A stretch of 59,284 nucleotides of DNA from Acanthamoeba sp. SK_2022b (taxonomy: Eukaryota; Discosea; Longamoebia; Acanthamoebidae): NCBI GenBank assembly GCA_027943245.1, contig JANDJZ010000393.1, forward strand, positions 1 to 59,284, given 5' to 3'. Of the stretch, positions 1 to 14,856 are shown piece after piece (position 1 is the stretch's first letter; each line of letters opens with the position of its first letter). Below the pieces are notes generated by a model that worked only from the letters and a program-made list of their open reading frames with translations, did no database searches and was not told the origin of the DNA. A program made the translations under genes and the position numbers.

Positions 1-558
1 CCTCGACTGCGCCTCGATGTGCTTCACATAGGCTCCCTACGCGTTGATATCCCAATGTATATTTATATATAATAAAAATAAAATATAATAAATAATATTA
101 TTAATAAGGACAGAATCATTGCTGCGGTAGGCTGGGAATGCGAGAGCGACGCACTTTTGGGCCGATGATCTTGCCCACGTAGTTGAAGTTCATTCGTCGG
201 GCCTCGGCCAGGTCGATGCCCACGTACACCTTGGCCGTCGCTTCCTCCCGCGATGACTGGACAACAGCGCAACGTGAGAAAGCGAAAGAGGGGGTGAGGC
301 GAGGTCGAGAATGGGTGGGTGGCGAAGGAGTAAGGATTGGGGGAGGGAGAGGCTCGGGTGGTGTACTCGGTGAGGCGGCAGCTCTCCCTTCATGAGGTTG
401 TGTATCTTGCTGACCGCATTGTCCACCTCCTGCTGCGTGGCCGCGGAGACGTGAAGGTAGAGCGGCCGGTCGGCGGCAGAGGTTGCCGGCAGGTCGGCCT
501 CATGCGGCGGCCTGAACCGACCACGGGATATCACCGTGGCCCCCGTCTGCTGTTGGAT

Positions 559-621
<63 letters not shown>

Positions 622-1197
622 GCGATGCATGAGTGGATGGCAGAGAGGGAGGTAGAAGGATAGAGGAGGGGGGGGGCAACCTCCTGGTGGGTGACGCCCT
701 TGGTGAGCAGGTAGCGCACGGCGGGCGGGCAGTTGTTGATCTCGACCTCGGCGATCACGCCCTCCTCCTTGGCCGCCGGCGGTGGCGGCAGAGGCGCCGC
801 GGCAGTCTGTGATGACGCCAAACATCGTCACACAACAGCGTGGCCATCGGACACGCCTGCGGTGCGCGTGCGCGTGCCTGGCAGGTGGCGTACCGCAGCT
901 GTGGGCGCAGTTCCCTTGGCGGCAAGCATGGCGTTGAGGCGGCTGGCGGCCAGCGCGGCGATGGAGGCCGGGTTGGTGGCGTCAAGCCCTCCGACGGCCT
1001 CTAGCGTTGGCGCGGCCGGCGGCGTGTAGAGGGGAGCGGCTCCGAAGGGCACGGGAGGCGGGGGGTAAGCGGGAGGGGCGACACCGGCACCGCCGGGCGC
1101 CCCCGAAGCGGCGTGAGCGGGCGGGAGCGGAGGAGGAGCAGCGGCGGCTCCCTGCTCTCCAGCGGGAGAGGGCTCGGCCACGTCCCATTTGCGCTTT
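1..1197 (-). CDS. KHDC4: KHDC4 (BLOM7)-like KH-domain splicing factor, partial
   Basis: KHDC4/BLOM7 proteins are KH-domain RNA-binding factors tied to pre-mRNA splicing through the Prp19/SNEV complex. Reading leftward, the exons are 894-1197 (start unresolved), 681-806, 367-558, 155-256 and 1-36, where the window cuts the gene. The first exon holds the family N-terminal KRKWD element, a Pro/Ala linker and SRLNAMLAAKG. The next holds AEVEINNCPPAVRYLLTKG, the first KH-like region. The third carries TGATVISRGRF and DRPLYLHVSA. The last two splice into KVYVGIDLAEARR and YVGKIIGPKGAYVKHIEAQ, a KH GxxG loop interrupted by an intron. All introns are phase 0. No in-frame ATG precedes KRKWD, so a short upstream first exon spliced near 1198 is likely. 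The 559-680 intron contains a long CA/TG array. Identity rests on the ordered motifs and is fairly secure; the C-terminus lies outside the window. Confidence 0.8.
561..618. repeat. CA/TG dinucleotide array in KHDC4-like intron
   Basis: About 29 CA units lie immediately next to the acceptor of intron 559-680, so on the coding strand a TG tract forms the polypyrimidine-position sequence before cag. Confidence 0.9.
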
Positions 1198-1625
1198 CTG
1201 ATATTCGACCAATCGAAGCGTAGATGGAGCGAGCAAAAGAGGAGGTGGGAATTGGAGGCGAAGGATGAGAAGAGCGAGGCACAAGAAATATAGATTCAAG
1301 CCCAGCAGCAAAAGCAACGTTTAGAAAGGTGATGTGAAAAGTCAATTGCGAGAAACATGGGGAAAAAGATGAGGTTTAAAAAGAGTGCTAAGGTGACCTT
1401 GGCTTCTGGTCCGGACTGAAGTCGCTCATCGCTGCCTCCGAATTCAGATGGAGATTCGAGACAGTGGATCGGCGGCAACAATTGGAACAGAATTGGTGGC
1501 GAAAAAGAAAAAAGGAACCACGTTTTTGTTTTGTTTTTTGTTTTTTGTATTTTGTTTTTTGTTTTGCATAATAAGTAATAATAAAAGGCGGGAACGCGTT
1601 CAGACAGTTTCATCAACCACAAGCA
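1198..1625. promoter_or_regulatory. Divergent intergenic/5' region between KHDC4-like and UBAC1-like genes
   Basis: This gap of about 430 bp separates two genes transcribed away from each other. It must hold both promoters and probably the missing first exon of the KHDC4-like gene. A long T-rich tract of gtttttt-type runs lies at about 1525-1565, just upstream of the UBAC1 start. No TATA box, CpG array or repeat with a recognisable function was identified. The placement as a shared promoter is inferred from gene orientation only. Confidence 0.45.
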
Positions 1626-3311
1626 ATGAGGTTGCGAATCAAGGAAACAAATGGACGGCTGCACACGATTGAAGCTGATCCCCAGATCCACTTTGATCGA
1701 TTTCGCGAGATGGTGCACAAGATAGTGCCTGGCATTGCCCCCGAGATGCAAAAACTCGTTTCTGATGGCCGCTTGCTCGATGCTGATACGCTTAAAGCAA
1801 CTGGGCTCAAAGATGGAGGTACCTTGCCTCCCTTTCCTCCATTTGCCGCGATTGCCATCTGATCTCTTGACACATTTCCACGGCCGCGCCCCTCATGATG
1901 TGTACCTTACTACTTTAGACATCCTGGTACGCATTCTACTGCCGCGGCAGGTGACAGAGTGAAGATAAGGTATTGTGAGTTCTTTTCTTAGTGGGCCTGT
2001 GTGCGTGACCGGCGTCCAGGTGGTGCTGGCGACGCGCCCTCGGCCGCGCGGCGCCTCTACGGATCACCTCGAGGCAATGCCCACGGCCCGGACCATCCTC
2101 GCCGCCACCCAACGCAAGACCACCGAGAACGGTCACGGTAAGACGAGGAAGGCGAGGGCGAACAGAGCCGTCAAGCGGCGGAGCTCGATCAGGCAGCGTG
2201 CCCAATCGCTCACCGGCGCCGATGGCGGGGACAACAACGCCACCACAACCACCGAGCCCAGCGGATCGCCAGCCGTCGGTACCGACGAGGCCGCGTCACC
2301 GGGCGCGGGCGGACAGCAGCCTCGGCGAGGGCGAAGGCTGCCCAAGGTGCCCGGGCTAGCCTTGCGTGGGTTGGTCGAGATGGGCTTTACGGCGGGCCGC
2401 GCTAGGAAGGTGCGCCGAATCGACCGCGTGTGGCCTCCGCTTGGCGTTGATCTCTCCGGTGTTGTCTTGGGTCTGACGCCCATCCTTATGGCGTCGCGTG
2501 CATGGCAACAGGCCCTTCTGTTGAACGGAATGAACACGCAGGCAGCAATGGAGTGGCTGCTCATCCACGGCGAGGACGAGGACATCGATGCTCCCATCAC
2601 CGAACGGCAGCGACAGCACATCCTCGAGAACGAACGCAACTTTGTGCTGGACGACGAGGTGCGAGCCCTCGATCGCCCTGTTGCTGTCCCTGCCTCTCTG
2701 TGTTTTTGACACCCTCCATCATCGGCTGGGCAGGCTGCGCGGCAACTGGGGGAGATGGGCTTCGGCGAGGAGGACGTGGCAAGGGCCCTGCGGTATTCGC
2801 GCAACAACCAGGACGGCGCCCTGGCGTGGCTGCTCAGTGATCGCCAGGTTGTCACCGCACACACACAACACACATACCACAACACAACAACGGCAAATGC
2901 TGACGGGCACTATCTGCCTATCGACAGGAGGACGAGGACGATGGCGCGGGCGATGGTGAAGAAGGGGAGGACGACTTTGGCGGCGGCGACGACGAGGCGC
3001 TGGGCGAGGAGGGCGACGAGGCAACGAACGAGGCGCTGCAGGCCATCCTGGGCAACCCGAGCATCCGCTCCGGCCTGCAGTCGGAGCGCGTAGTGGAAGC
3101 GCTCGAGCGGGTCATGCAGAACCCGCACACGGCCATGGAGTACCTCAACGACCCGGAGATCGGGCCCATCATCCTGCAGATCCACTCCATCATCAGCCGC
3201 CCCGAGGCCCTCCTCGACACGGGAGGCGACATCGACGAAGGGCTGGACGAAGGCGACGAGGACGACTTTGAGGACCTCGATGGCGGCGACGACCTCGGTC
3301 CCATGTATTAG
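1626..3311 (+). CDS. UBAC1: UBAC1 (KPC2)-like ubiquitin-associated protein
   Basis: UBAC1 is the non-catalytic subunit of the KPC ubiquitin ligase. It binds ubiquitin and the proteasome through a ubiquitin-like domain, two UBA domains and a C-terminal STI1-like segment. All four are visible. The ubiquitin-like start is MRLRIKETNGRLHTIEADP, UBA1 is LRGLVEMGFTAGRARKALLL, UBA2 is RQLGEMGFGEEDVARALRYS, and the C-terminal part has LQAILGNPSIRSGL and YLNDPEIGPIILQI. Proposed exons are 1626-1818, 1951-1958, 2020-2409, 2512-2658, 2734-2847 and 2928-3311, giving 411 residues, close to the usual length of about 405. The second exon is only 8 nt. It is required to restore phase and completes the ubiquitin-like DGDR turn before VVLATRP. 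An acidic Asp/Glu stretch opens the last exon. The gene is convergent with the THO1-like gene downstream. Confidence 0.82.
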
Positions 3312-3485
3312 GGCCACAACACACACACACGCAGCAGCAGCAGTTCGCCAAGCGCTGCAAATACGCCAAAACAGAGAAAGGAGGTAGACCGACGAATCTC
3401 GTGTGTGAAGGCTTGATTTATGACAAAGTTCGACTTTTAGACCCACATGAATCACTGTTGGGGGAAGGGGAAGAAGGGAGAGGAG

Positions 3486-4049
3486 TTACTCGTTGGACTT
3501 GATGGGGATCCCCAGGCGCTGGGCGGTCACGACGTTGACCTTGGCCGCGATGCCGGGCCCGCTGCTCGAGGATGTCGAAGAGGTGCCCGCGGCGGTTTTG
3601 GATGCGAACCTTTCCGCTCGCTGCTTCTTCTTGTCGTCATCCTTCGTTGTGCCAAACCGCTGAGCCCGCAATTCCTTCTTCTCCGTCTCCTTCACGATGC
3701 CGAACCTCTCCTTCCTCTTCTGCTTAACGTCGGCTTCGTTCACGATGCCAAACCGTTCGCCCCTCTGCTTCTTTTTGTCCTCTTCCACCTGAGGCGTCAC
3801 TACACCGAACCGCTCGGCTCTCTTCCTCTTTTTGTCATCTGAATCGGCAAGGCCGCCAGCGTCGCCACTGCTCCCGCCAAATCGTTCGCTTCGCCTCTTT
3901 CTGCGCTCGGCTTCTGTGAGCGAAGCGGTCGATGTAGATCCGCCCGCCTCATCGATGCGCGCCTTCTTGGGGCTGCTCGCACCCTCATCCTTCACTTCCA
4001 CATCTTCCTCCCTGGGCACCTCTTGGTGATCCTCGTTTGTCGCGCTCAT
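3486..4049 (-). CDS. THO1/MOS11/CIP29-type mRNA export factor, compact form
   Basis: This intronless frame encodes 187 residues. It contains a run of basic repeats centred on ERFG: SERFGG, AERFGVV, GERFGIV, KERFGIV, AQRFGTT and AERFAS, then a final AQRLGIP. Each is preceded by KKxxR-type helices. This repeat is the C-terminal RNA-binding element of yeast Tho1, plant MOS11 and animal SARNP/CIP29, which act in TREX-linked mRNA export. The N-terminal 45 residues are acidic (EVPREEDVEVKDEG) with a possible PKKARID nuclear signal. No SAP domain is visible, unlike yeast Tho1 and human SARNP, so it resembles plant MOS11 more. The start ATG at 4049 opens directly into the acidic segment. The family is secure; the precise orthologue is not. 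Confidence 0.75.
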   Translation of the reverse strand: MSATNEDHQEVPREEDVEVKDEGASSPKKARIDEAGGSTSTASLTEAERRKRRSERFGGSSGDAGGLADSDDKKRKRAERFGVVTPQVEEDKKKQRGERFGIVNEADVKQKRKERFGIVKETEKKELRAQRFGTTKDDDKKKQRAERFASKTAAGTSSTSSSSGPGIAAKVNVVTAQRLGIPIKSNE

Positions 4050-4428
4050 GGTTCCTGATGGCTGCTGGCCGTGGGGTTCGTGTGATTTTTTATGATTGAC
4101 GCAAGGTTTGTCGGGAAGCTAAAGAAATGGTTAAGAAAAAACTACCAACGTCCGGTTATTGTGTGGATTAGATAATGGCCAGCAGTGGCGGGATTTAATC
4201 CTATTTTTCGAAGGTCAGTCCTTCTTTTTCCCTTCTTCTCTTCCATCGCCGCTTCGTCCCTTCTCCTGTGGTGGTACGTTAGCGCCGGCCCTTGGAATGC
4301 GTGAATAATGTGGGTTTGATCGTTGATTTCGCGGGGGCTAGCTATTCAATAAGTTATCGTGTTAGCTGTGCATTCACGAGATCACACTCTAATCCTGCCC
4401 TTTCTTCCGCATCGCCCATTACAGTGAA
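4050..4428. promoter_or_regulatory. Divergent promoter region, THO1-like / eL28
   Basis: These 379 bp separate two divergent genes. A cag acceptor-like site lies at 4421-4423, five bases before the eL28 ATG, with a pyrimidine-containing stretch upstream. A 5' UTR intron is therefore possible, as is common for ribosomal protein genes. No other motif stood out. Confidence 0.4.
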
Positions 4429-4941
4429 ATGGCCTCTACCGATCTCATCTGGCACTTGATCAAGAACAACAATGCCTTCCTTGTGAGGAGGGACAGGTGC
4501 TCGTTCTCTTCGGAGCCCGGCAACCTGCGCAACCTGCACGCTCGCCGTTTCTCTGGCCTCGCCCAGAAGCAGGCCATCGACATCCAGGCTGCCGCTGATG
4601 GCAAGGGTGTCGTGCTTGCCGTCAAGTCGAGCAAGCCCAGCCTCAAGAGGAAGCCCGTCAGCGCGTGGCAGAAGACCACCCTCAAGAAGGACTTCCGCCG
4701 CACGGCCCGCGCCATCAAGGGTGCTGCCCGCAAGTACAGGTCCGACCTCGCTGGTGCTGCTCTCGCCCGCTACACCAAGCTCTACTATGCTTCCAAGTTC
4801 AAGGGTGTCGCCAAGAAGCCCATCTCCAAGAAGCCCAGGAACAGCGGTAAGACTCTCGCCAAGGCCAGGAGGGGCGGCAAGGCCGCCAAGTATGCCGCCC
4901 AGAAGAACAGCAAGAAGACTGCCACCCCCGCCGCCCAGTAA
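4429..4941 (+). CDS. RPL28: 60S ribosomal protein eL28 (L28)
   Basis: A 170-residue basic protein in one uninterrupted coding exon. It begins MASTDLIWHLIKNNNAFLV and continues with SSEPGNLRNLHARRFSGLA, matching the conserved eL28 N-terminus (xLxWxxxxNxNxFL, then EPxNLxNxxxxxxSGLxxxK). A long Lys/Arg/Ala-rich C-terminus follows, as expected of the family. The protein is a structural component of the large cytosolic ribosomal subunit. Codon use is strongly biased to G/C-ending codons such as AAG, GCC and CTC, typical of a highly expressed gene. The C-terminal tail (KKPRNSGKTLAKARRGGK) is longer and more basic than in animals. Confidence 0.92.
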   Translation: MASTDLIWHLIKNNNAFLVRRDRCSFSSEPGNLRNLHARRFSGLAQKQAIDIQAAADGKGVVLAVKSSKPSLKRKPVSAWQKTTLKKDFRRTARAIKGAARKYRSDLAGAALARYTKLYYASKFKGVAKKPISKKPRNSGKTLAKARRGGKAAKYAAQKNSKKTATPAAQ

Positions 4942-5071
4942 ATGAGATCGCCACATAAAATTTACTCACAGTATCTATTTTTTGCCAATCCTTGTGCTGG
5001 ATGTAGAATGTACTCGACTTTTTTTTTTTGATTTTCAAACACCATTCCGGAGGTGCCCTCTGTAATTCGCT

Positions 5072-5097
5072 AAAAGTAGGTCTTTTTACCTACTTTT
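5072..5097. repeat. 10-bp perfect inverted repeat (hairpin) 3' of eL28
   Basis: Arms aaaagtaggt (5072-5081) and acctactttt (5088-5097) flank a 6-nt t-rich loop. The hairpin lies about 130 bp past the eL28 stop and about 100 bp past the transposase 3' end. It could be a transcript-end structure or the remnant of a transposon terminus. A matching copy on the far side of the zinc-finger/transposase unit was not found by eye. Confidence 0.5.
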
Positions 5098-5196
5098 TAA
5101 CAAAAAACAGCCAATTTTTATGAACGGCAGCAAAGAGCTGTGCTGCGACCTTCGTTTACAACGCGTGACAACAAAAATTGAGGTAAAAGGACCACT

Positions 5197-5988
5197 TTAT
5201 TTGTAGTCGTTAACAATAACTGCCAAGATTGTCCAGATCTTTTGATGTTGCGCTAACACATGGGGCAAATCGCGTACAGGTCCACGAATTGCATCTTTGG
5301 CTGCCCGAAAATCTTTGATTCTGGCAATGACGTTCTCGACGATGATTCGATGTGATGCGAACGCGCGGTAGATGGCTGATCCGGGCTCGTCTGGTGGGGT
5401 GTCGATTTGCTTCAAATCGGTTCCATTTATCCACCTCAAGGACTGCAATTTCCAAGTCATTTTTTCCGCCACCATATGAAGATGAGAGATAAAAGATGCG
5501 ACCTGACATGGTCACAAATAATAACAATGTGAGTGAGTGCTGTTTTTTCTTTGAGGAATAAAGAAGTGTGTTGATGCCAGGGTGAAATGAAGAGCAGATG
5601 GGCTGTTCTGTACCATCTACAACCCAAGTATAAAAGACTTGATGAAACAGATGTTTACCTTCTTTCTTGCGCTGATCATAAGGGGTAAAATGCAATTGAG
5701 GTGATAATAGTTGATACAAGAAGTCAATCATACGGTGATGAATACTAAGTGCTGTGGATGGAGAGACATTAAAGATAGATGCTAATAAAACATCAACAAG
5801 ATGGTGGCGGAGAAAGAAGAAGATGAAAATCATCTCTGCTTTTGGACTCAAGACAAATCGTGGTCCTCTTTTGGTGGATATGTGGTCCTCATATGAAGAG
5901 ATGAACAATGAAAGAGAGGGACGAGGGATACCCAGCAACTCTTGCAAATCATCATCTCTTAATGCCCAGATCCGTTGTGCAAATTGAT
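5197..5988 (-). pseudogene. DDE transposase (Harbinger/IS4EU-like) exon, frameshifted and shortened
   Basis: The minus-strand frame spliced onto the zinc-finger exon reads QFAQRIWALRDDDLQELLG, IFNVSPSTALSIHHRMIDFL, then VVDGTEQPI and YSSKKKQHSLT, the first-Asp and K-K-K-H blocks of DDE_4/Harbinger-type transposases. After SSYGGGKNDLEIA the frame is lost. The conserved C-terminal block SHRIIVENVIARIKDFRAAK, with the catalytic Glu, continues in another frame to a stop at 5197. Only about 45 codons separate these blocks. Active members carry the second catalytic Asp (GDxGY-like) in that interval, and I do not see it. The copy therefore looks inactive, through a frameshift plus an internal deletion, unless an unrecognised intron hides the segment. 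Terminal inverted repeats and a target-site duplication were not recognised. Confidence 0.7.
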
Positions 5989-6048
5989 CTGTAAAATCTT
6001 TTATTGTCAGTACAATTACTTGCAATTGAGTACATTAGCTGTCCTTAC

Positions 6049-6856
6049 CTCCGTCATGTTCTTCCTCTTCTTTTTCCTTGTGCCCCTTCGCCTTCTTCCC
6101 CTGCTTGCCATATTTAACCACCATCCGACTCAAAAGATGAGCAGCAGAACAAAAAAAATCTCTCGTCCCCTCCCCCTCAATTGATAAATGATGTTGGCCT
6201 TGCTTGCCACACCGTGTCCCACCAACAGCAACTGTCAGCCCTGCACACTCGGTGACGTTGACCACAGCAGGGCTTGGTGCTTGCATGAGATCATCGAGCA
6301 CCGTGTCGCCATGGTTGTAGATGGCGTGGAGCATTGTGGTGACACGGAGGTTGATTATTGCGCGGTCGCCTGCTTCGGCAAGGTGTGCTTTCTTGCACAT
6401 CATTACCTTGCAGTGGTGGCCGACGAAGATGATGGGGATGCCTGTGGCACAAAGGGCGGAGGGGGACCGAGTTTGTCCACAGACAATGCATACCTTGCCT
6501 GTGAGCTCGCGGAGGCTTGTAGTCTGGGATGAGGTTGGAGGCGGTGTTGGAGGCGTCAGCGAGGTCGGCGATGTTGGTGTCGGCATCGAGGGCGCAGATG
6601 ATGGGGGTGGTGTGGTCCTCAGGATCTTCAGGGGGGAGGCCTCTGTGGGTTCTTCTTTCGTTGGCTGCAGATCAGGGTGGGGTCGTTCCCGTTCTTCCGT
6701 CGGGTGCGTCTGCCGGCCCTTGCAGGCGGCACAGGTGCACAGCGGCACCATGCCCACATCAGCACAGTACTGGCGGTAGCACCGTGGGACGTGGGCAATC
6801 AGCGCCCCCCACGCGATCTCCTTCACACACATCATGCAGGTGAAGGTGTTGCTCAT
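6049..6856 (-). CDS. Cysteine/histidine-rich zinc-finger-like protein, spliced to the transposase exon
   Basis: From the ATG at 6856 the frame runs MSNTFTCMMCVKEIAWG, then H-x4-C and further Cys (LCTCAACKG). A Pro/Ser/Thr-rich linker follows. A second cluster is KVCIVCGQTRSPSALC with HHCKVMMCKKAHL. A third is CGKQGQHH and FFCSAAHLL, then a Lys/Glu-rich tail. These CxxC/CxxxH patterns suggest zinc binding, but no named finger family was recognised. At the end of the frame a strong donor (GGAG|gtaagg) and an acceptor at 5989-5991 (ttacag|AT) define a 60-nt intron, 5989-6048. Removing it joins GAC GGA G to AT CAA TTT and continues into the transposase without a stop. The two reading frames therefore probably form one transposon protein, with a DNA-binding N-terminus and a DDE C-terminus. 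Domestication is possible but unproven. Confidence 0.6.
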
Positions 6857-11497
<4,641 letters not shown>

Positions 11498-11850
11498 AGG
11501 CGAGGTGCGATGCACGTCACGATACGAGACGACGATCGCGTCCTCTTTTTGGTGTTTATCTTAGCACAGCCAAAACGATGACCAAAACCCGCCTTTGTCC
11601 GCCACGTTTTCTGGGGCCTGGCGCCACCTTAAAGGGAACGCCCGACCGAGGGTAGAAGTGGGGCGCGAAAAATTACACTCAGCGGCGAGCTGAGGCCTGA
11701 AGCAGAGGTCACAATTCGATTGAGCGATCGGACAGAAGGAGGAAGGCGGAGGACCATACAGAGAACGCACAGCACCAACTTCATTCTCACCTATCCTCTT
11801 CGGATCCGGTTTTCGGCAGCGCTACAAGATAGATACAAATTGAAACAAAA

Positions 11851-14822
11851 ATGAATCGTCTTGTGGGGCAGGGCAAGTACTTCGAATCCACAAACCCCAA
11901 GTTCGAGGAGATCAAAGTGCTGCTCGACAATGCGGGCAACAAGGAGAAAATGGAGGGCATGAAGCGACTGCTTGCGGTGCCCTCCCCCACCCCCCGCGCT
12001 TCACTTCTTGAAAAATCTCACTACCCCATCATACTTTTCCACACTTACCCACAACAACCTTTCAACGTCATCATGTGACACTCATCTCACGCACTCATCT
12101 CAACACGCGCCTCTCTCGTAGATGATGTCCAAAGGCACCGATGTGTCGGCTCTCTACCCCGATGTGGTCAAGAACGTCATCTGCAAGAACATGGGAGTGA
12201 AGAAATTGGTCTACATGTTCCTAGTGCACTACGCCGAGCTGGAGCCCGATCCAGCACTGCTCGCTATCAACAACTTTCAGCGCGACATGCAAAGCGATAA
12301 TCAGCTGTTGCGCGCCCTTGGCCTGCGCGTCATGTCGAGCATCCGCCTACGCGTGATCGTTCAGGTGGTTGTGCTCGCTATCCGCAAGGCCTCTAAGGAC
12401 TCTTCGCCCTATGTGCGCAAGGCTGCGGCTCATGCTCTCCCTAAAGTCTACTCGTACGTGCTCCCAATGCTCCTCGGTTTTGCATTTTCTTATAATAATC
12501 GGTGTCGATTGCCCTTTTTCTTTTTGCCCATGTAAAAAAAAAAAAATCAGATTGGATGAGGAACAGCTCCCCGATTTGCTCGACATCTTGCAGAGCCTTC
12601 TGCGTGATCACTCGCCTATGGTGTTGGGCAGTGCCTTTTGGGCCTTCAACGAGATCTGTCCCGAGCGGTTCGATATGCTTCACCCTCACTTCAGGAAGGT
12701 GTGTCACCTGTTGGCCGACATCGATGAGTGGGGTCAAGTGGCCACTCTCAATACCCTCACCCGCTATGCTCGCACGCAATTCAAGAACCCCGAGACCATC
12801 CCTAAGGTTCCTTCCCTTTCACATCACACTCTCTTTCTCAGGCCTTCTTTTTGTTGACATTCGTGGCTGACCATTCCCTCCATGAAATAGGACAAGCCTG
12901 AAAGGAAGAGGAGCAAGCGATCGTGGCGCGGGAACTCGGACAGCTCTGATCGCAGCGACGGCTCATCCACCGAATCTGATGACGACCTCATGGAGGGCGT
13001 GGGTGATATGGACAGCGACCATCGCCTCCTTCTTCAATCTACTCTACCCCTCTTCCGTTCTCGCAACGCCAGCGTAAGTTCCGCTACACCTTTGTGTCCG
13101 CTTCGCCCCTCAGTGTCGGTGTCTCATGTACAAGCTCTTTATGTGATTCAAGGTGGTCGTTGCTGCAGCTTCTCTCTACTTCTACTTGGCTCCTTCTACC
13201 GAAGCCACGGTGGCTGGTCGTGCCCTCACGCGCGTCCTTCACTCTCCACGAGAAGTTCAGTACATCGTCCTCTCCAATATCTCCACAATGGCCGCCGTGC
13301 GTCCGGTATGTCCTTACAATCAGCTTCTTCTACATCTCTCTTTGACGCACGACTGCAGCTATAGCTCTCTCCATTGGTTGGCTCGGTGCCTAATCTGCCA
13401 CTCCCTCCTTGTCTCCCTACTTGTCGCAGACCATGTTCGAGCCGTTCCTGCTCGACTTCTTTGTGAACTCAACCGACGCGGCGTTTATCCGAAAACTGAA
13501 GCTCGGCATCCTCACTTGCATTGCTTCGGAAACCAACATCAGCACCATCCTTGAAGAACTCAACGTACGTTGTTCGCCGCACCTCTTCCCGTAGGCCTTC
13601 CTCGTTAACTTTTTCTTTTGTCGGCCCTTTTACAGACGTACGTGCATCGAGAGGACAGGGAGTTGGTCACTGCGTCAATTCAAGCCATTGGCCGTTGCGC
13701 GTCGCGCCTGCCCGAGGTGGCTGATAGCTGCATGCGCACTCTGATGACCCTCATCGCGAACCGATCTGAGGAGGTGGTGGCGGAGTCTGTGGTCGTTATC
13801 AAGAAGCTTCTTCAGGCCGGGGCTAACCAGGTAATACTTCAGCCCCCTTGCAAGCAGTGGTCTGTATGTTGGATTTGCACGATAAGCGAATGTACTGAGT
13901 GTGACTGTGCCCACCCAGGATTTCCCGCTGCGACAAGTGGTGAAGCAGCTGTCGAAGCTGCTGCAGGATGTGACTGTGCCCAAGGCACGCGCCTCCATCG
14001 TGTGGGTGATCGGTGAGTACCACCAGCACGTTCCGCTGCTTGCCCCCGACGTGCTCCGTGTCCTGGCCAAGTCCTTCACCGAAGAGGTACGCTTGCCCTT
14101 TGTCGGTGCGGCCACGATTTCAAAATCGTGTTCTACCCAGATCAATGTCCGACTAACTGGCGATGCATGAACACAGGCCGAACTCGTCAAGCTGCAGACG
14201 TTGAACCTGGGCGTGAAGCTGTTCCTCACCAACCCAGCGCAGACCAAGGAAATATTCAAGTATGTGCTGGAGTTGGCCAAGTACGATCTCAACTACGACA
14301 TCCGCGACAAGGCGCGTCTCATGCGAGGCGTACTGTTTTCGTCGTCATCGCCCACGCTTGCTCAACAAGCCCAGCGGCTCTTCATCACCACTAAGCCTGC
14401 CCCATCAAATGCCGGCACCGAAGAAACCAAGGGCTCCGAATACGCCCTTGGCTCTCTGTCGCATGTCGTGGGGCACAAGGCTCTTGGCTACTTGGTTCGT
14501 ACTCCCCCTTTGCGCAACGTTGCCACGCTCAATCTCCTCACACACACCACCGCTTCTCCGCACCACCAGGCAATCCCCGATTTCCCTGCAGTGGCGCCCA
14601 ACACGGATCGCACACCGGAGGATGCCATTCACGCGATGGAGAATGCCCCGCCGCCCGCCGGTCTCGAATATTCTGACGACTCGTCGTCCGATCGCGATGG
14701 CTCGTGGTCCTCCTACACCGACTCGGATTCGGATTCAGGCTCCTACTCAGACTCGGACAGTGGTACGTCCTCAGTTCATGCTCTCCGCAGCGGAGATTTC
14801 CTTTGTAACGTTCGTCGGCGTG

Positions 14823-14856
<34 letters not shown>

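Noticed and set aside
337..821. Open frames through the CA/TG array (HTHTHT / VCVCVC)
   Set aside because: The array is intronic in the KHDC4-like gene; similar frames at 29350-29670, 38219-38860 and 43667-44080 were dropped for the same reason.
4354..4956. 200-residue minus-strand frame over eL28
   Set aside because: Antisense of a highly biased ribosomal protein gene; open because AAG/GCC/CTC codons reverse to non-stop codons.
5072..5097. Bacterial-type terminator
   Set aside because: The stem-loop has a T-rich flank but the context is eukaryotic; kept only as an inverted repeat.
5989..6048. Separate stop for the zinc-finger frame just before the transposase
   Set aside because: The stop falls inside a good 60-nt intron whose removal joins the frames, so two independent genes were judged less likely.
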